A DNA stretch of 64,000 nucleotides from Paenibacillus sp. UNC499MF (GCF_900107975.1 NZ_FNVF01000001.1:129756-193755), one strand, 5' to 3'. Positions 25,935 to 34,459 are shown, counted from the first letter of the stretch. Made by a program: numbers and translations. The notes: generated from the letters alone by a model not told the origin.

Positions 25935-26465
25935 ATGCTCATCGACGATTATGTATCGCTTAACGCGGTCGTCTGGCTGTTCCTGGCGGCGTTTATGATT
26001 CACGATTTCGAAGAAATCATTTTTGTGGAGTCGTGGATGAAGAGGAACTATGCGAGACTGCGGCGGAAAGTTCCGGAACCGGGACAAAAATTGTTCCGAG
26101 ACATGTCCAACGTGAAATCTTCGCAGTTTGCCGTGGCCGTGTTTGTTGAATTTATCCTTTTTATCCCCGTTACGTATTTGGCTGCCGAGAGGGGAATCTG
26201 GGCCTTGTTTATCGGGTTCAATGCGCTTCTGTTCGTGCACGTGTTTACCCATCTGGGACAGACGGTTCTGCTGCGATCCTACACACCCGGCGTAGTCACC
26301 GCTGTTGCGGTCACCCTGCCTTATTCGGTTTATTTGTTTTACAGGCTGCTTCGGGACGGAGTCGCAACCTGGCATGATTTGCTGACCTGCGCCCCGCTGG
26401 GGCTGCTTTTGCTGCCTGTCGTGCTGGCCGGGCATAAGCTCGGAAAAAAGGCAATGCCCGATTAA
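25935..26465 (+). CDS. HXXEE-domain membrane protein
   Basis: A 176-residue membrane protein with about four hydrophobic segments. The family motif HDFEE (HxxEE) lies at about residues 23-27 in the first membrane helix, and a second histidine-rich segment (FVHVFTHLGQTVLLRSYTPG) in the middle is also conserved in this family. Function is unknown. Start ATG 25935 with GGGAGA upstream. The 110 bases before it contain an imperfect inverted repeat (GCCGGAA/TTCCGGC) without a T-run. Confidence 0.82.
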   Translation: MLIDDYVSLNAVVWLFLAAFMIHDFEEIIFVESWMKRNYARLRRKVPEPGQKLFRDMSNVKSSQFAVAVFVEFILFIPVTYLAAERGIWALFIGFNALLFVHVFTHLGQTVLLRSYTPGVVTAVAVTLPYSVYLFYRLLRDGVATWHDLLTCAPLGLLLLPVVLAGHKLGKKAMPD

Positions 26466-26596
26466 AAGTGCGTCTGCGGCTGCAAGCTGCCATCACAGCC
26501 AGGGCCATTTTTACCTGCTTATCGTATTCAGAAGAATGAAGATGACCAGTCCCATTCCGTTTTTTATCGGCGGGGAAGATTGAGGAGAATCGAGAC

Positions 26597-27337
26597 ATGA
26601 AAAGGTGGTCTGGAATCAGAAAAGCGAAAGCCGCGGACGTGCTGCTGGTGCTCACATTGTTGAGCTCTCCTTTTTTGTTTAGAGGACGGTTCGGGATGCT
26701 GCTTTTTTGCGCCGCAGTCGTCCTTCTCCTGATCGTCAGGAGAATTGATTTTAAAAAGCATGTCAGGCTCCGGAAAACGCTGTGGGCGGGTTCGCTGCTG
26801 ATCGGCCTTTCTTTCGTCGCCGTGGAATCGTTCGTGCTCTCGCAAATGGGCGCCGACGAAGCCGAATCATCGGGAGTGGACACCGTCGTTATTTTGGGGT
26901 CGGGGCTGAAAGGATACGAGCTGTCGCTCACGCTTCAGCAGAGGCTGGATGCGGCGCTTCCTTACGTCTCCGGGAAGAAGGACGTCAGCGTGGTCGTATC
27001 GGGCGGTCAAGGCCCGGGCGAGAATGTGCCGGAAGCGGTGGCTATGAGGGACTACCTCGTGAAGAAAGGGATTGCGGAGAACCGGATTTTTCTCGAAAGC
27101 AGATCGACAAGCACCAGCGAGAATTTGCGGTTTACCAAAGCCGTTTTGAAAGAAAAAGGCGTCACGGACCGGAAAATCCTCATTGTCACAAGCGACTATC
27201 ACATGTACCGGGCCAAGCTGCTGGCGAAACGGGAAGGCTACGAAGCGTACGGACTTTCGAGCCCGTCACCGGCGCATCTCAAACCGGTCAATATGATCCG
27301 GGAGTACTTCGCCATGATCAAGACATGGGTAAGCTGA
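26597..27337 (+). CDS. YdcF/SanA-like (DUF218) membrane protein
   Basis: A 246-residue protein with two N-terminal membrane segments (about 12-29 and 32-50, with a third near 63-80) and a DUF218 domain from about residue 92. Marks are VDTVVILGSGLKG, VSGGQGPGENVPEA, and SRSTSTSENLRF followed by VTSDYHMYRAKLLA. The E. coli relatives SanA, YdcF and ElyC affect envelope integrity. The exact activity is not established. GAGGAGAA precedes ATG 26597. Confidence 0.88.
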   Translation: MKRWSGIRKAKAADVLLVLTLLSSPFLFRGRFGMLLFCAAVVLLLIVRRIDFKKHVRLRKTLWAGSLLIGLSFVAVESFVLSQMGADEAESSGVDTVVILGSGLKGYELSLTLQQRLDAALPYVSGKKDVSVVVSGGQGPGENVPEAVAMRDYLVKKGIAENRIFLESRSTSTSENLRFTKAVLKEKGVTDRKILIVTSDYHMYRAKLLAKREGYEAYGLSSPSPAHLKPVNMIREYFAMIKTWVS

Positions 27338-27430
27338 TCCGGGGGAAGAAGGGGAAGAAACCGTTGTTTGAAATTAGAAAGAAGAAGCTCCATTAGCAAA
27401 CCCTGATTAACATCTCCGGAGGTGCCGAAA

Positions 27431-27787
27431 GTGACTTTAACGGGTATCACCCCTATTTTGCGCATATTCGATGAACACAAGGCCAAACAATTTTATGTGG
27501 AGTTTTTGGAGTTCACGCTGGATTGGGAGCATCGTTTCGAGCCCGGCATGCCCTTGTACATGCAGATTTCCCGGGATGAAATCGTTCTTCATCTCAGTGA
27601 GCATCACGGGGATTGCAGTCCCGGAGCGGCGCTGCGCATCGGAGTTTCCGGCGTCGAAGACTTGCAGAGGACGCTGGCCGGCAAAAATTATCCCTACGCC
27701 AGGCCGGGGATTGAACGAACGCCTTGGGAAACAGCAGAATGCACGGTGACCGACCCGTTCGGGAACAGACTGATTTTTTTCGAGTAA
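27431..27787 (+). CDS. glyoxalase/bleomycin-resistance-like (VOC) protein
   Basis: A 118-residue single VOC-fold protein (TPILRIFDEHKAKQFYVEFLEFTLDWEH ... TVTDPFGNRLIFFE). Two such units usually pair in a dimer to form a metal or ligand site. GTG 27431 is chosen over GTG 27422 because GGAGG at 27418-27422 overlaps the earlier codon. The substrate is unknown. Annotated relatives are often called bleomycin-resistance-like, which does not prove that role. Confidence 0.83.
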   Translation: MTLTGITPILRIFDEHKAKQFYVEFLEFTLDWEHRFEPGMPLYMQISRDEIVLHLSEHHGDCSPGAALRIGVSGVEDLQRTLAGKNYPYARPGIERTPWETAECTVTDPFGNRLIFFE

Positions 27788-27807
27788 GAAAAGGGCCGCC
27801 GTGCCCC

Positions 27808-27842
27808 CAAAAAAACGTCCGGTTGCAGACCGGTCTTTTTTT
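27808..27842 (+). terminator. rho-independent terminator
   Basis: An A-run, then GTCCGGT and ACCGGTC around TGCAG, then seven T's. Nearly symmetrical, so it may work on both strands. Confidence 0.88.
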
Positions 27843-27849
27843 GGATATT

Positions 27850-27873
27850 ATTTTACTTACCGGTAGGTAAAAT
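27850..27873. promoter_or_regulatory. TetR-type operator palindrome
   Basis: ATTTTACTTACC and GGTAGGTAAAAT form a 24-bp palindrome with one mismatched pair, centred on CCGG. TTACYTACCGGTARGTAA-like sites are typical of TetR-family repressors. It ends 21 bases before the DUF418-like start. No TetR gene lies in the window. Confidence 0.75.
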
Positions 27874-27894
27874 AAAATTGCGGGAGGATTTTTT

Positions 27895-28974
27895 ATGACG
27901 GTCGTTAAAAAAGAGGCGCGAGTTGCCGGACTGGATTTAGCCCGGGCTTTATCCATCTTCGGAATGATCGTGGTGAACTACAAGATCGCTATGATGGCGG
28001 ACGGAAGCGGACCCTCGTGGCTGGCCGCATTTGCGGGCTTGTTCGAAGGAAGAGCCTCCGCAGTTTTTGTCGTGCTGGCGGGGATCGGCATTTCCCTTAT
28101 GACCCGCAAAGCCCGGCGAGGTGATGAGTCCGAGCTGGCGAAGCAAAAGCTCGTCATCCGCAAAAGGTCGGTTTATTTGCTTGCACTCGGCCTGTTTCTG
28201 CTTGCAGCGGGATGGACGGCGGATATTTTGCACTACTATGCCTTGTTTTTGTTTGCGGCATCGTTCTTAATCCGTTCATCCGGCCGTTTTCTTGCGGGCA
28301 CGGCCGCTGCCGCCGTATTGGCGGGGCAATGCGCGCAGCTCTTGTTTGATTACGGAGCGGGATGGGACGCCTCTTTTCATGCTTACACGGATTTTTGGAG
28401 TGCCGGCGGTTTTTTCCGGAATCTGTTCTTTAACGGGTTCCACCCCGCGCTTCCCTGGTTTGCTTTTTTTGTGACGGGCATGCTGATCGGACGCCTGGAT
28501 CTTACCGATTCGTCTAAGCGTTTCAAGCGGATGACCGCCTCCCTGATCCTTTTAGCCGGAAGCGAACTGATCTCGGGACTCGCGATGAAGCTGAGCGCTG
28601 CTTCCATCGGGGACGAGGGGGCACGCTATCTTTTTGAGACGAAGCCGATGCCGCCCAATCTGCTGTATATGGTTTCCGCAGCCAGTTCGGCCATGCTGGT
28701 TATTCTTTTTTGTAACTGTGTGATGGAGAAGATGCCAGGGCAGCGGACGCTGACGGCGCTTGTCCATACCGGACAAATGGCGCTGAGCCACTATGTGCTG
28801 CACGTCATTGCGGGCCTGGGTCTTCTGGAGGCGCTGGGGGTGCTGGAGAACGGCTCCCTGCCGTTTTCGGTCGCGTATTCTGTCGGCTATTTTGCCGCTG
28901 CGGTCGGGATGAGTCTTCTGTGGAAACGAAAATTTTCGAGAGGGCCGCTGGAAGCCTTGATGCGAAAGCTGTAA
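27895..28974 (+). CDS. DUF418/YeiB-like multi-spanning membrane protein
   Basis: A 359-residue protein with about ten hydrophobic segments. The N-terminal GLDLARALSIFGMIVVNYKI and the intramembrane pattern match DUF1624/heparan-alpha-glucosaminide acetyltransferase-like and YeiB proteins. The C-terminal part (LTALVHTGQMALSHYVLHVIAGLGL) is DUF418-like. It may acylate or transport an envelope component; this is unproven. CGGGAGG precedes ATG 27895. A TetR-type operator lies between its terminator-bounded left side and the start, so it is likely induced by relief of repression. Confidence 0.8.
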   Translation: MTVVKKEARVAGLDLARALSIFGMIVVNYKIAMMADGSGPSWLAAFAGLFEGRASAVFVVLAGIGISLMTRKARRGDESELAKQKLVIRKRSVYLLALGLFLLAAGWTADILHYYALFLFAASFLIRSSGRFLAGTAAAAVLAGQCAQLLFDYGAGWDASFHAYTDFWSAGGFFRNLFFNGFHPALPWFAFFVTGMLIGRLDLTDSSKRFKRMTASLILLAGSELISGLAMKLSAASIGDEGARYLFETKPMPPNLLYMVSAASSAMLVILFCNCVMEKMPGQRTLTALVHTGQMALSHYVLHVIAGLGLLEALGVLENGSLPFSVAYSVGYFAAAVGMSLLWKRKFSRGPLEALMRKL

Positions 28975-28990
28975 GCGAAGGGAGCTTTTA

Positions 28991-29020
28991 TTAGACGAAG
29001 GGTGGAAGCGGATGTATAAT
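28991..29020 (+). promoter_or_regulatory. probable sigma-A promoter
   Basis: TTAGAC, 18 bases, TATAAT, about 130 bases before the cysteine hydrolase start. Confidence 0.5.
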
Positions 29021-29151
29021 TGTGGAAAATGAGGGCGGATGGAGCAGTTCCGGCGTATTTATACAGAAGAGCGCTCAAGACCTTGAAAGGGCTGCCGTCC
29101 TTTCCGGCAAGCTGCCAAACATTACAGAGGAAATTAGGGAGATGAGCAGGA

Positions 29152-29826
29152 ATGAGCAGGTATGTCCAGCCGAATTTAGCGGCATGTGCGTTATTGACGA
29201 TCGACACGCAGAACGATTTCAGCCTGCCCGGGGCTCCGGCCGAGATTCCAGGTACGAATGAGGTGCTGCCCGTGATGAGCCGGATCCTCGAGCAGTGCCG
29301 GACCAGCGGCATTCCGGTTATTCACGTAATCCGGATTTACGAACGCGACGGCTCGAATGCGGATCTGTGCCGCAAAGAAATGATCGAAGCCGGAGCGGCT
29401 GTCGCTGCGCCGGGGTCAAGGGGCGCGGATCTCGCGGATGCGATAAAACCGGCCCAGGCAGAGGAACTGCGGTTCGAGGCGCTGCTCGGCGGAGAGATCC
29501 AGGCGATCGGTGAGCGGGAGTGGGTTCTATACAAGCCGCGCTGGGGAGCTTTTTACAACACAAAATTGGAAGACTTTCTGAAAGAGCGGGGCATCGATAC
29601 TCTTATTTTTACGGGCTGCAATTTCCCGAACTGTCCCAGGACGAGCATGTACGAGGCGAGCGAGCGTGATTTCAAGGCGATCATGGTGGAGGACGCCATT
29701 TCGGGCGTGTACGAGAAGGGGAAGGAAGAAATCCGGCATATCGGAATTTCGATCTACGATTCGGCTTCCTTAATCCGGGACCTCGGCCAAGCTTTGGCGC
29801 AAAAATGCGGACCGTCCGGCATCTGA
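29152..29826 (+). CDS. isochorismatase-like cysteine hydrolase
   Basis: A 224-residue hydrolase of the isochorismatase/nicotinamidase superfamily. The catalytic triad is visible: Asp18 (LLTIDTQNDF), Lys128 (YKPRWGAFYNT) and Cys161 (FTGCNFPNCPRTS). Substrates of this family include amides such as nicotinamide and N-carbamoyl compounds. The exact one is not predictable. GGGAG lies 10 bases before ATG 29152. Confidence 0.88.
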   Translation: MSRYVQPNLAACALLTIDTQNDFSLPGAPAEIPGTNEVLPVMSRILEQCRTSGIPVIHVIRIYERDGSNADLCRKEMIEAGAAVAAPGSRGADLADAIKPAQAEELRFEALLGGEIQAIGEREWVLYKPRWGAFYNTKLEDFLKERGIDTLIFTGCNFPNCPRTSMYEASERDFKAIMVEDAISGVYEKGKEEIRHIGISIYDSASLIRDLGQALAQKCGPSGI

Positions 29827-30146
29827 TCCGACACGTTCTTCCTCATCCTGAAACGGCACAGCTTTCGATGAGACGGGCGTTCTTCCGTGCCCGGCAGGCC
29901 AATTTCCTTACCTGCGTAACGCTAAAAGATGGCGGGATTTATAGCCATCCGCACAATTTTTTGGAAGAAATAATTCTGCCTATAATAAATGGATTCGGAT
30001 TTCTTTCGTACTAAATCGGCATCACGTGAGTACATGGATTGTATCTGCTAACGACGCTGCGCTTCTGTATATCAAGGATAAATAATAAATACGGCGAGTC
30101 AGTTGACTGTTCTCATACAGCTTTCAAGCCGCAAGGAGGTAAAGGG
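29827..30146. other. intergenic region with possible promoter elements
   Basis: 320 bases without a convincing gene. TATAAT at 29981-29986 has a TTGGAA only 14 bases upstream (too close), so the promoter is uncertain. A short frame ending at 30014 lacks a binding site. Nothing else recognised. Confidence 0.4.
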
Positions 30147-30728
30147 ATGAAAATCGCTTTTATCGTGTTTGACGGGATCACCTTTCTGGATTTTATCGGC
30201 TTCTACGATGTCGTCAACCGGCTCCACTTGTTTGACAAGACGAAAGGAGCGACATGGGATATTTGCGCGCTTGCGCCGGAGGTAAAAGATGAGCAGGGCT
30301 TGACGATCCGTGCCGGCAAAATAAAACCGGACCTGTCGCAATATGATCTGCTGTTTGTTCCGGGCGGTCTCGGGACGAGAAAGCTGAGGTTCCGGAACGA
30401 ATTCGTGGACTGGCTTAGGCAGGCGATTGAAGTCGAACATGTGATTTCGGTGTGCACGGGTTCGCTTTTGCTCGGGGCGGCGGGTTTTCTGGAGAACAGG
30501 AAAGCAACCACGCATCCGAAAGCTTATGAGCTGCTGGAACCGTACTGCAAGGAAGTGGTCCGGGCCAGAATCGTCAAGGACGGACATATCGTCACGGGCG
30601 GAGGGGTATCGGCATCCATCGATCTGGGGCTCTATGTGGTCGAAATGCTCGCCGGTCGGGAAGCTTCGGACCAAGTGAAGGAACAGATCGATTATCCGTA
30701 TGAGCCAAGCGGGATGGTAGAGGCTTAA
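30147..30728 (+). CDS. DJ-1/PfpI family protein
   Basis: A 193-residue flavodoxin-like fold protein of the DJ-1/PfpI superfamily, nearest in pattern to isocyanide hydratase and AraC-associated DJ-1 domains. Asp15 (TFLDFIG) and the nucleophile-elbow Cys103 (SVCTGSLLLGAAGFL) are present, and GGLGTRKLRF and TTHPKAYELL follow the family. ATG 30147 is chosen because AAGGAGGT lies 6 bases upstream. The frame extends further left without a site. Function may be small-molecule hydration or redox protection. Confidence 0.87.
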   Translation: MKIAFIVFDGITFLDFIGFYDVVNRLHLFDKTKGATWDICALAPEVKDEQGLTIRAGKIKPDLSQYDLLFVPGGLGTRKLRFRNEFVDWLRQAIEVEHVISVCTGSLLLGAAGFLENRKATTHPKAYELLEPYCKEVVRARIVKDGHIVTGGGVSASIDLGLYVVEMLAGREASDQVKEQIDYPYEPSGMVEA

Positions 30729-30764
30729 GCAGCGCTGTTTAAGGACTGATTTTGGACAGTTAAA

Positions 30765-30807
30765 TTAACAAATTTGTTAAAAATAAACATCTCTAATGTG
30801 CTACACT
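30765..30807 (+). promoter_or_regulatory. palindromic operator and extended -10 promoter
   Basis: TTAACAAATTTGTTAA (30765-30780) is a perfect 16-bp palindrome. An extended -10 TGCTACACT (30799-30807) follows 18 bases later, 65 bases before the stalk-protein start. The palindrome occupies the -35 region, so a bound protein would control this promoter. Confidence 0.55.
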
Positions 30808-30871
30808 TATTTCCGTACTGTTCCTGAGGAAGTGGTTATTCATTTCAGAAAACCAAGGAGAAGGAGAGAAG

Positions 30872-31594
30872 ATGATGAAAAAGAAGTACATGACCCTATT
30901 GGGTGCATGCGGTTTAGCCGCAGTCTTGGGGGCGACGAGTTACGCCGCCGGCGGAGTGGAGAAAATCGAAGCTTATCTCAACCACGATATCAAAATCACA
31001 CTCGACAATAAAGCCTGGACCGCGAAAAACGGGGAAGGAAAAACGCTGGCCCCGGTCATTATCGACGGGACTTCCTATGTTCCGGCCAAAGCGGTCGTGG
31101 AAGCGATGGGTGGACAAGTCCAATGGAATAATGATACGAAAACGATCGCCATCACATCCGTTCCCGGAAAAGACGCGCCTGTTTCTCCTCCGCAATCCGG
31201 CGAGACAGACAGAGACAAGCAGATCGCGCAAAAAATTGCCGAGATCAAAGAGAAATTGAAGCGGGGTCTGACCCGGGAAGAAGTGGCCGAGCGGCTCCAA
31301 GTCAAACTTGAAGATGCCGATGACTACGGCGACAGTGAAAACGGCAGCGATTCTTTCTCCAAAGTGTATTATTTCAAAGAGGCCGGATACGAGCGTCCGG
31401 AAGGGACTCCGGACCACGTAATCGATTACGAAGGCTTGAACAACAAAAAAATCGGAGCGAGTTTATTTATCGGCTGGAAAAACGATAAACTGCACTTTTA
31501 CTCCATCTCCTACGTGAACCCGGCAGACAAGAAGGTACATTTGTTTGTAGTGGGTCTCAATGGGACATCGGATGACAGTCCTGCGACCGACTGA
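30872..31594 (+). CDS. exported stalk-domain (copper amine oxidase N-like) protein
   Basis: A 240-residue exported protein. The signal peptide (1 to about 27, ending SYAA) is followed by a 'stalk' domain (about 30-100) with the pattern KITLDNKAW ... PVIIDGTSYVPAKAVVEAMGGQVQWNNDTKTIAI. A charged coiled-coil-like segment (DRDKQIAQKIAEIKEKLKRG) and a unique C-terminal domain follow. Stalk domains are abundant in Paenibacilli and thought to bind the cell envelope. The role of this protein is unknown. Two adjacent ATGs (30872, 30875) both suit AAGGAGA. Confidence 0.85.
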   Translation: MMKKKYMTLLGACGLAAVLGATSYAAGGVEKIEAYLNHDIKITLDNKAWTAKNGEGKTLAPVIIDGTSYVPAKAVVEAMGGQVQWNNDTKTIAITSVPGKDAPVSPPQSGETDRDKQIAQKIAEIKEKLKRGLTREEVAERLQVKLEDADDYGDSENGSDSFSKVYYFKEAGYERPEGTPDHVIDYEGLNNKKIGASLFIGWKNDKLHFYSISYVNPADKKVHLFVVGLNGTSDDSPATD

Positions 31595-31695
31595 AAGAGT
31601 CCGGCAGGCTGCGTAGGCTGTAGAGGACTACCGTTATGCGTAATTACATCCCGCACTTGAAGGCGCAGTCGTTATAAATAGATAAAAAGGAAGTT

Positions 31696-31782
31696 TTTAC
31701 TCTGTAACATGTAGACGCTATAAGAAAGGATGAGTCATGTACAAGGGATCTCCCCTTATGCGTGGTGCTCATCCTCTTTTGT
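31696..31782 (+). promoter_or_regulatory. promoter with immediate stem-loop and T-run
   Basis: TTTACT, 17 bases, TATAAG (31696-31724) is a good sigma-A promoter. Right after it AGGATGAG (31727) pairs with CTCATCCT (31768), enclosing a second short stem AAGGG/CCCTT, followed by CTTTTGTTTT. It looks like a terminator placed at the very start of a transcript, i.e. a very short RNA or an attenuated leader of the M60 gene. Confidence 0.45.
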
Positions 31783-31819
31783 TTTATAATGATTCCAACA
31801 GTTGTATCTCTGAAAGAAG

Positions 31820-31847
31820 CCCACAGCTTATGCTGTGAGGTTTTTTA
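31820..31847 (+). terminator. stem-loop with T-run (second)
   Basis: CACAGC-TTAT-GCTGTG followed by AGG and six T's. Second terminator-like element ahead of the M60 gene; no gene ends just before it. Confidence 0.7.
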
Positions 31848-31979
31848 TTTTTGAAAGAAGAATAAAGATGGTATTGAAAAAATAGAGATAAATGGTGTTA
31901 TTTTACAAATGGTAAAAAGTGGAATGGAGTGGTGTCATAATTAGTCTGAAATTTTTTTAATACATATCAAGATGGATAT

Positions 31980-31999
31980 GCCGGCATTTAAATGCTGGC
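31980..31999. repeat. 20-bp palindrome before the M60 gene
   Basis: GCCGGCATTT and AAATGCTGGC are complementary at 9 of 10 positions. It lies 36 bases before the M60 start and could be an operator or an mRNA hairpin. Confidence 0.5.
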
Positions 32000-32034
32000 T
32001 ATGCATAAATCTAATTTATTTTGGGAGGGATTTG

Positions 32035-34251
32035 ATGAGAAAACTTAAGAAGTCGCTTCAGGTTTTATCTTTAATGGCGGTAACAGCAGTTGCAGTAGCT
32101 GTCTCGCCATCTTGGGCACTGGCCCAAACTTCGGAGGCAGCCATTACACAGCAAAGTAATCTTGTTGTTCAGCGAAATTTTGAAGTAAAAGCTCTTGGAG
32201 ATATATGGGCGGAAGGCGAGCGAGAGCGTAGAGCGAAGGGGTATGCGGATGCTCGAAAAATATTTCAGCCAACAGGTTTATATGCAAAAGCCAATGAACA
32301 AATTGAGATTGAAGTCTCAGGTGACAAACCAATTACAGCGATTATTGGGACACATCGTCATGATAAAGAGTGGGCGATCAGCTATCCGTTAAAAGCAGGT
32401 AAAAACACAATTTCCTCACCAAACGGCGGTTTGTTGTCTTTTGATAACAGCAACAATGAAGGCAGTATTAATGTAAAAGTAGTCAGTGGGGGGAGTCCTG
32501 TTCCATTCTTTGTATTAGGCAAGCATACAAAAGCGGATTGGCAAGAAATGATGGGGGCTTATCCTAATGCACCTTCTGTTGTTCTTCAATCGGAAAAAGC
32601 TCTCTTAGTCTTCACATATGCTTCTGCTAAAGACCATATCTTGAATCAAGATCCAGTTCCTGTTTTACAGACTTATGATAAGTTTATTGCAGCGCAGGAT
32701 AAAATCTCTGGATTATCGAATTCTGATTCTGATCCTAGACATCATTTAGATAAACATTTGATTGGCTTTATTGAATCACCAACAGACACAGGATCGTATT
32801 ATGCGATAGCAACTTGGGATGGGGCAATTATGCCTACAAGGAATGGAGCAAATGCGGATGCTTTAAACCTTACAAGAATGGGATGGGGGCAGTATCATGA
32901 GGCGGGTCATTTGAGACAACAAGGACCTTGGACTTGGGATGAGTTGTCTGAGGTGACAGTAAATCTATATTCTCTAGCTGCTAAGAAGGTTCTTAAGCCT
33001 AATGAGCCTGCAAGGTCACAAGGCGAGTACTTAGCCGCATTCTCATTTGTAGATCGGCCAACCAAGAATTTTAAAGATTCAGACTCAAAACTAGAAATGT
33101 TATGGCAGCTTAATCTTGCTTTTGGTGATAACTTTTATCCTAATTTACATCGTTTGTACCGTGAGACGCCAAAGGCTGATCTTCCAACTACAGATGATCA
33201 GAAAAAACAGGCATTTATTCTAAACACTTCAAAAATAGCTAACTACGACTTAACCCCTTTCTTTGATAAATGGGGATTGTCTGCCACAAATGAAACACGA
33301 AACAAGATTAATTCATTGAATTTACCTCTTCTAACAGCACCGATTTGGTTCGGGTCAGAGTACAACATCATTAAACCGACTGATGGAATGGATAAGGTAA
33401 AAGGCATTGGGGGTATCATTGCGGCAACAACAAATAGCCAAGAGACTTCAAGTAGCAGTAACGCCGCAGCATATGCATTTGACGGAAATACAAATAGTAT
33501 CTGGCACAGTGAATGGAATAAACCCAATCAGTTTCCTTACCATATTACAGCAAAGTATATAAATTCACTAACTTTCAACAAGTTGACTTATTTACCACGG
33601 CAAAGCGAAGAAAATGGTATTATTACAAAATATAAAATTCTCACAAGTCTTGATGGGGTATCCTTCACTGAGGTTGCAGCAGGCACTTGGGCAAAGGACA
33701 AAACAGAAAAGACAGTAACTTTCACACCTACGCTTGCTAAATATGTTCGACTTGAAGTACCTCAAGGCGGCGGAACAAACGGTTTCGCATCTGCAAGTGA
33801 GATTAAAATCTTTGAAACCGATCCAATACCACCTGTTACAACGTATCTCAGCGATATTAATTGGTTGTCAGCCACAACAGGCTGGGGAACAATTCACAAA
33901 GATCGTAGTGTAGAAGGAAATACACTTAAGTTAAATGACAAGACCTATACAAAAGGCTTAGGCACACATGCTAACAGTGAAATTGTCTACAAACTGGATG
34001 GGAAGTACACATCCTTTGCCGCGCTAGTCGGGGTAGATAGTGAGGTAGGTTCTGTAGGTACGGTGGAGTTCCAAGTTGTTGTAGACAATCAAGTTGTATT
34101 CTCTAGTGGGGTAATGAATAGGGATATAGCGGCAAAAGAGGTAAACATAAATCTTTCCGGCAAGAATGAGCTAAAACTTAAAGTAACCGATGGTGGAGAT
34201 GGTATAAATAGTGACCATGCCGATTGGGTAAATGCTCGTCTTATTAAATAG
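32035..34251 (+). CDS. secreted M60 (enhancin-like) mucin peptidase with CBM32 and NPCBM
   Basis: A 738-residue secreted metallopeptidase. ATG 32035 follows GGGAGGGA; the longer frame to 31972 has no site. The signal peptide (1-30) ends WALA. The M60 domain (about 55-400) contains the zinc motif HEAGH (H288, E289, H292) with the downstream Glu306 (HExxH-x13-E, within the family range 8-28). A CBM32/F5/8 type C module (about 460-595) and an NPCBM module (about 600-738) follow. M60 enzymes cut mucins and other O-glycoproteins, with the carbohydrate modules holding the glycan. The gene and its flanks are AT-rich, unlike the neighbours, which suggests transfer. It is single, ended by a terminator at 34275. 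It probably cooperates with the sialidase. Confidence 0.92.
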   Translation: MRKLKKSLQVLSLMAVTAVAVAVSPSWALAQTSEAAITQQSNLVVQRNFEVKALGDIWAEGERERRAKGYADARKIFQPTGLYAKANEQIEIEVSGDKPITAIIGTHRHDKEWAISYPLKAGKNTISSPNGGLLSFDNSNNEGSINVKVVSGGSPVPFFVLGKHTKADWQEMMGAYPNAPSVVLQSEKALLVFTYASAKDHILNQDPVPVLQTYDKFIAAQDKISGLSNSDSDPRHHLDKHLIGFIESPTDTGSYYAIATWDGAIMPTRNGANADALNLTRMGWGQYHEAGHLRQQGPWTWDELSEVTVNLYSLAAKKVLKPNEPARSQGEYLAAFSFVDRPTKNFKDSDSKLEMLWQLNLAFGDNFYPNLHRLYRETPKADLPTTDDQKKQAFILNTSKIANYDLTPFFDKWGLSATNETRNKINSLNLPLLTAPIWFGSEYNIIKPTDGMDKVKGIGGIIAATTNSQETSSSSNAAAYAFDGNTNSIWHSEWNKPNQFPYHITAKYINSLTFNKLTYLPRQSEENGIITKYKILTSLDGVSFTEVAAGTWAKDKTEKTVTFTPTLAKYVRLEVPQGGGTNGFASASEIKIFETDPIPPVTTYLSDINWLSATTGWGTIHKDRSVEGNTLKLNDKTYTKGLGTHANSEIVYKLDGKYTSFAALVGVDSEVGSVGTVEFQVVVDNQVVFSSGVMNRDIAAKEVNINLSGKNELKLKVTDGGDGINSDHADWVNARLIK

Positions 34252-34274
34252 TCTTGGAAAGTTAAAGCACGTCA

Positions 34275-34305
34275 AAAAGAGAGGGACATTCCCTCTCTTT
34301 AGTTT
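34275..34305 (+). terminator. rho-independent terminator
   Basis: AAAGAGAGGGA pairs with TCCCTCTCTTT around a short loop. It ends the M60 transcript. Confidence 0.85.
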
Positions 34306-34459
34306 TAGGGTTGATTGAAAATTTGACCGCTGGGACAGTAAAATTTCTAAAGAATTGATAAATTGTAGGGTCAAATCGTATCCCGATTTTTGAAACTGGT
34401 TTAGAATGGGATAGAATTCCATTAAGCCCTTCGATTAGGGTATGCCCAAGGTGAGAACA

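Noticed and set aside
29805-30014. 69-codon frame in the gap before the DJ-1-like gene
   Set aside because: Overlaps the end of the hydrolase gene in another frame and lacks a ribosome binding site.
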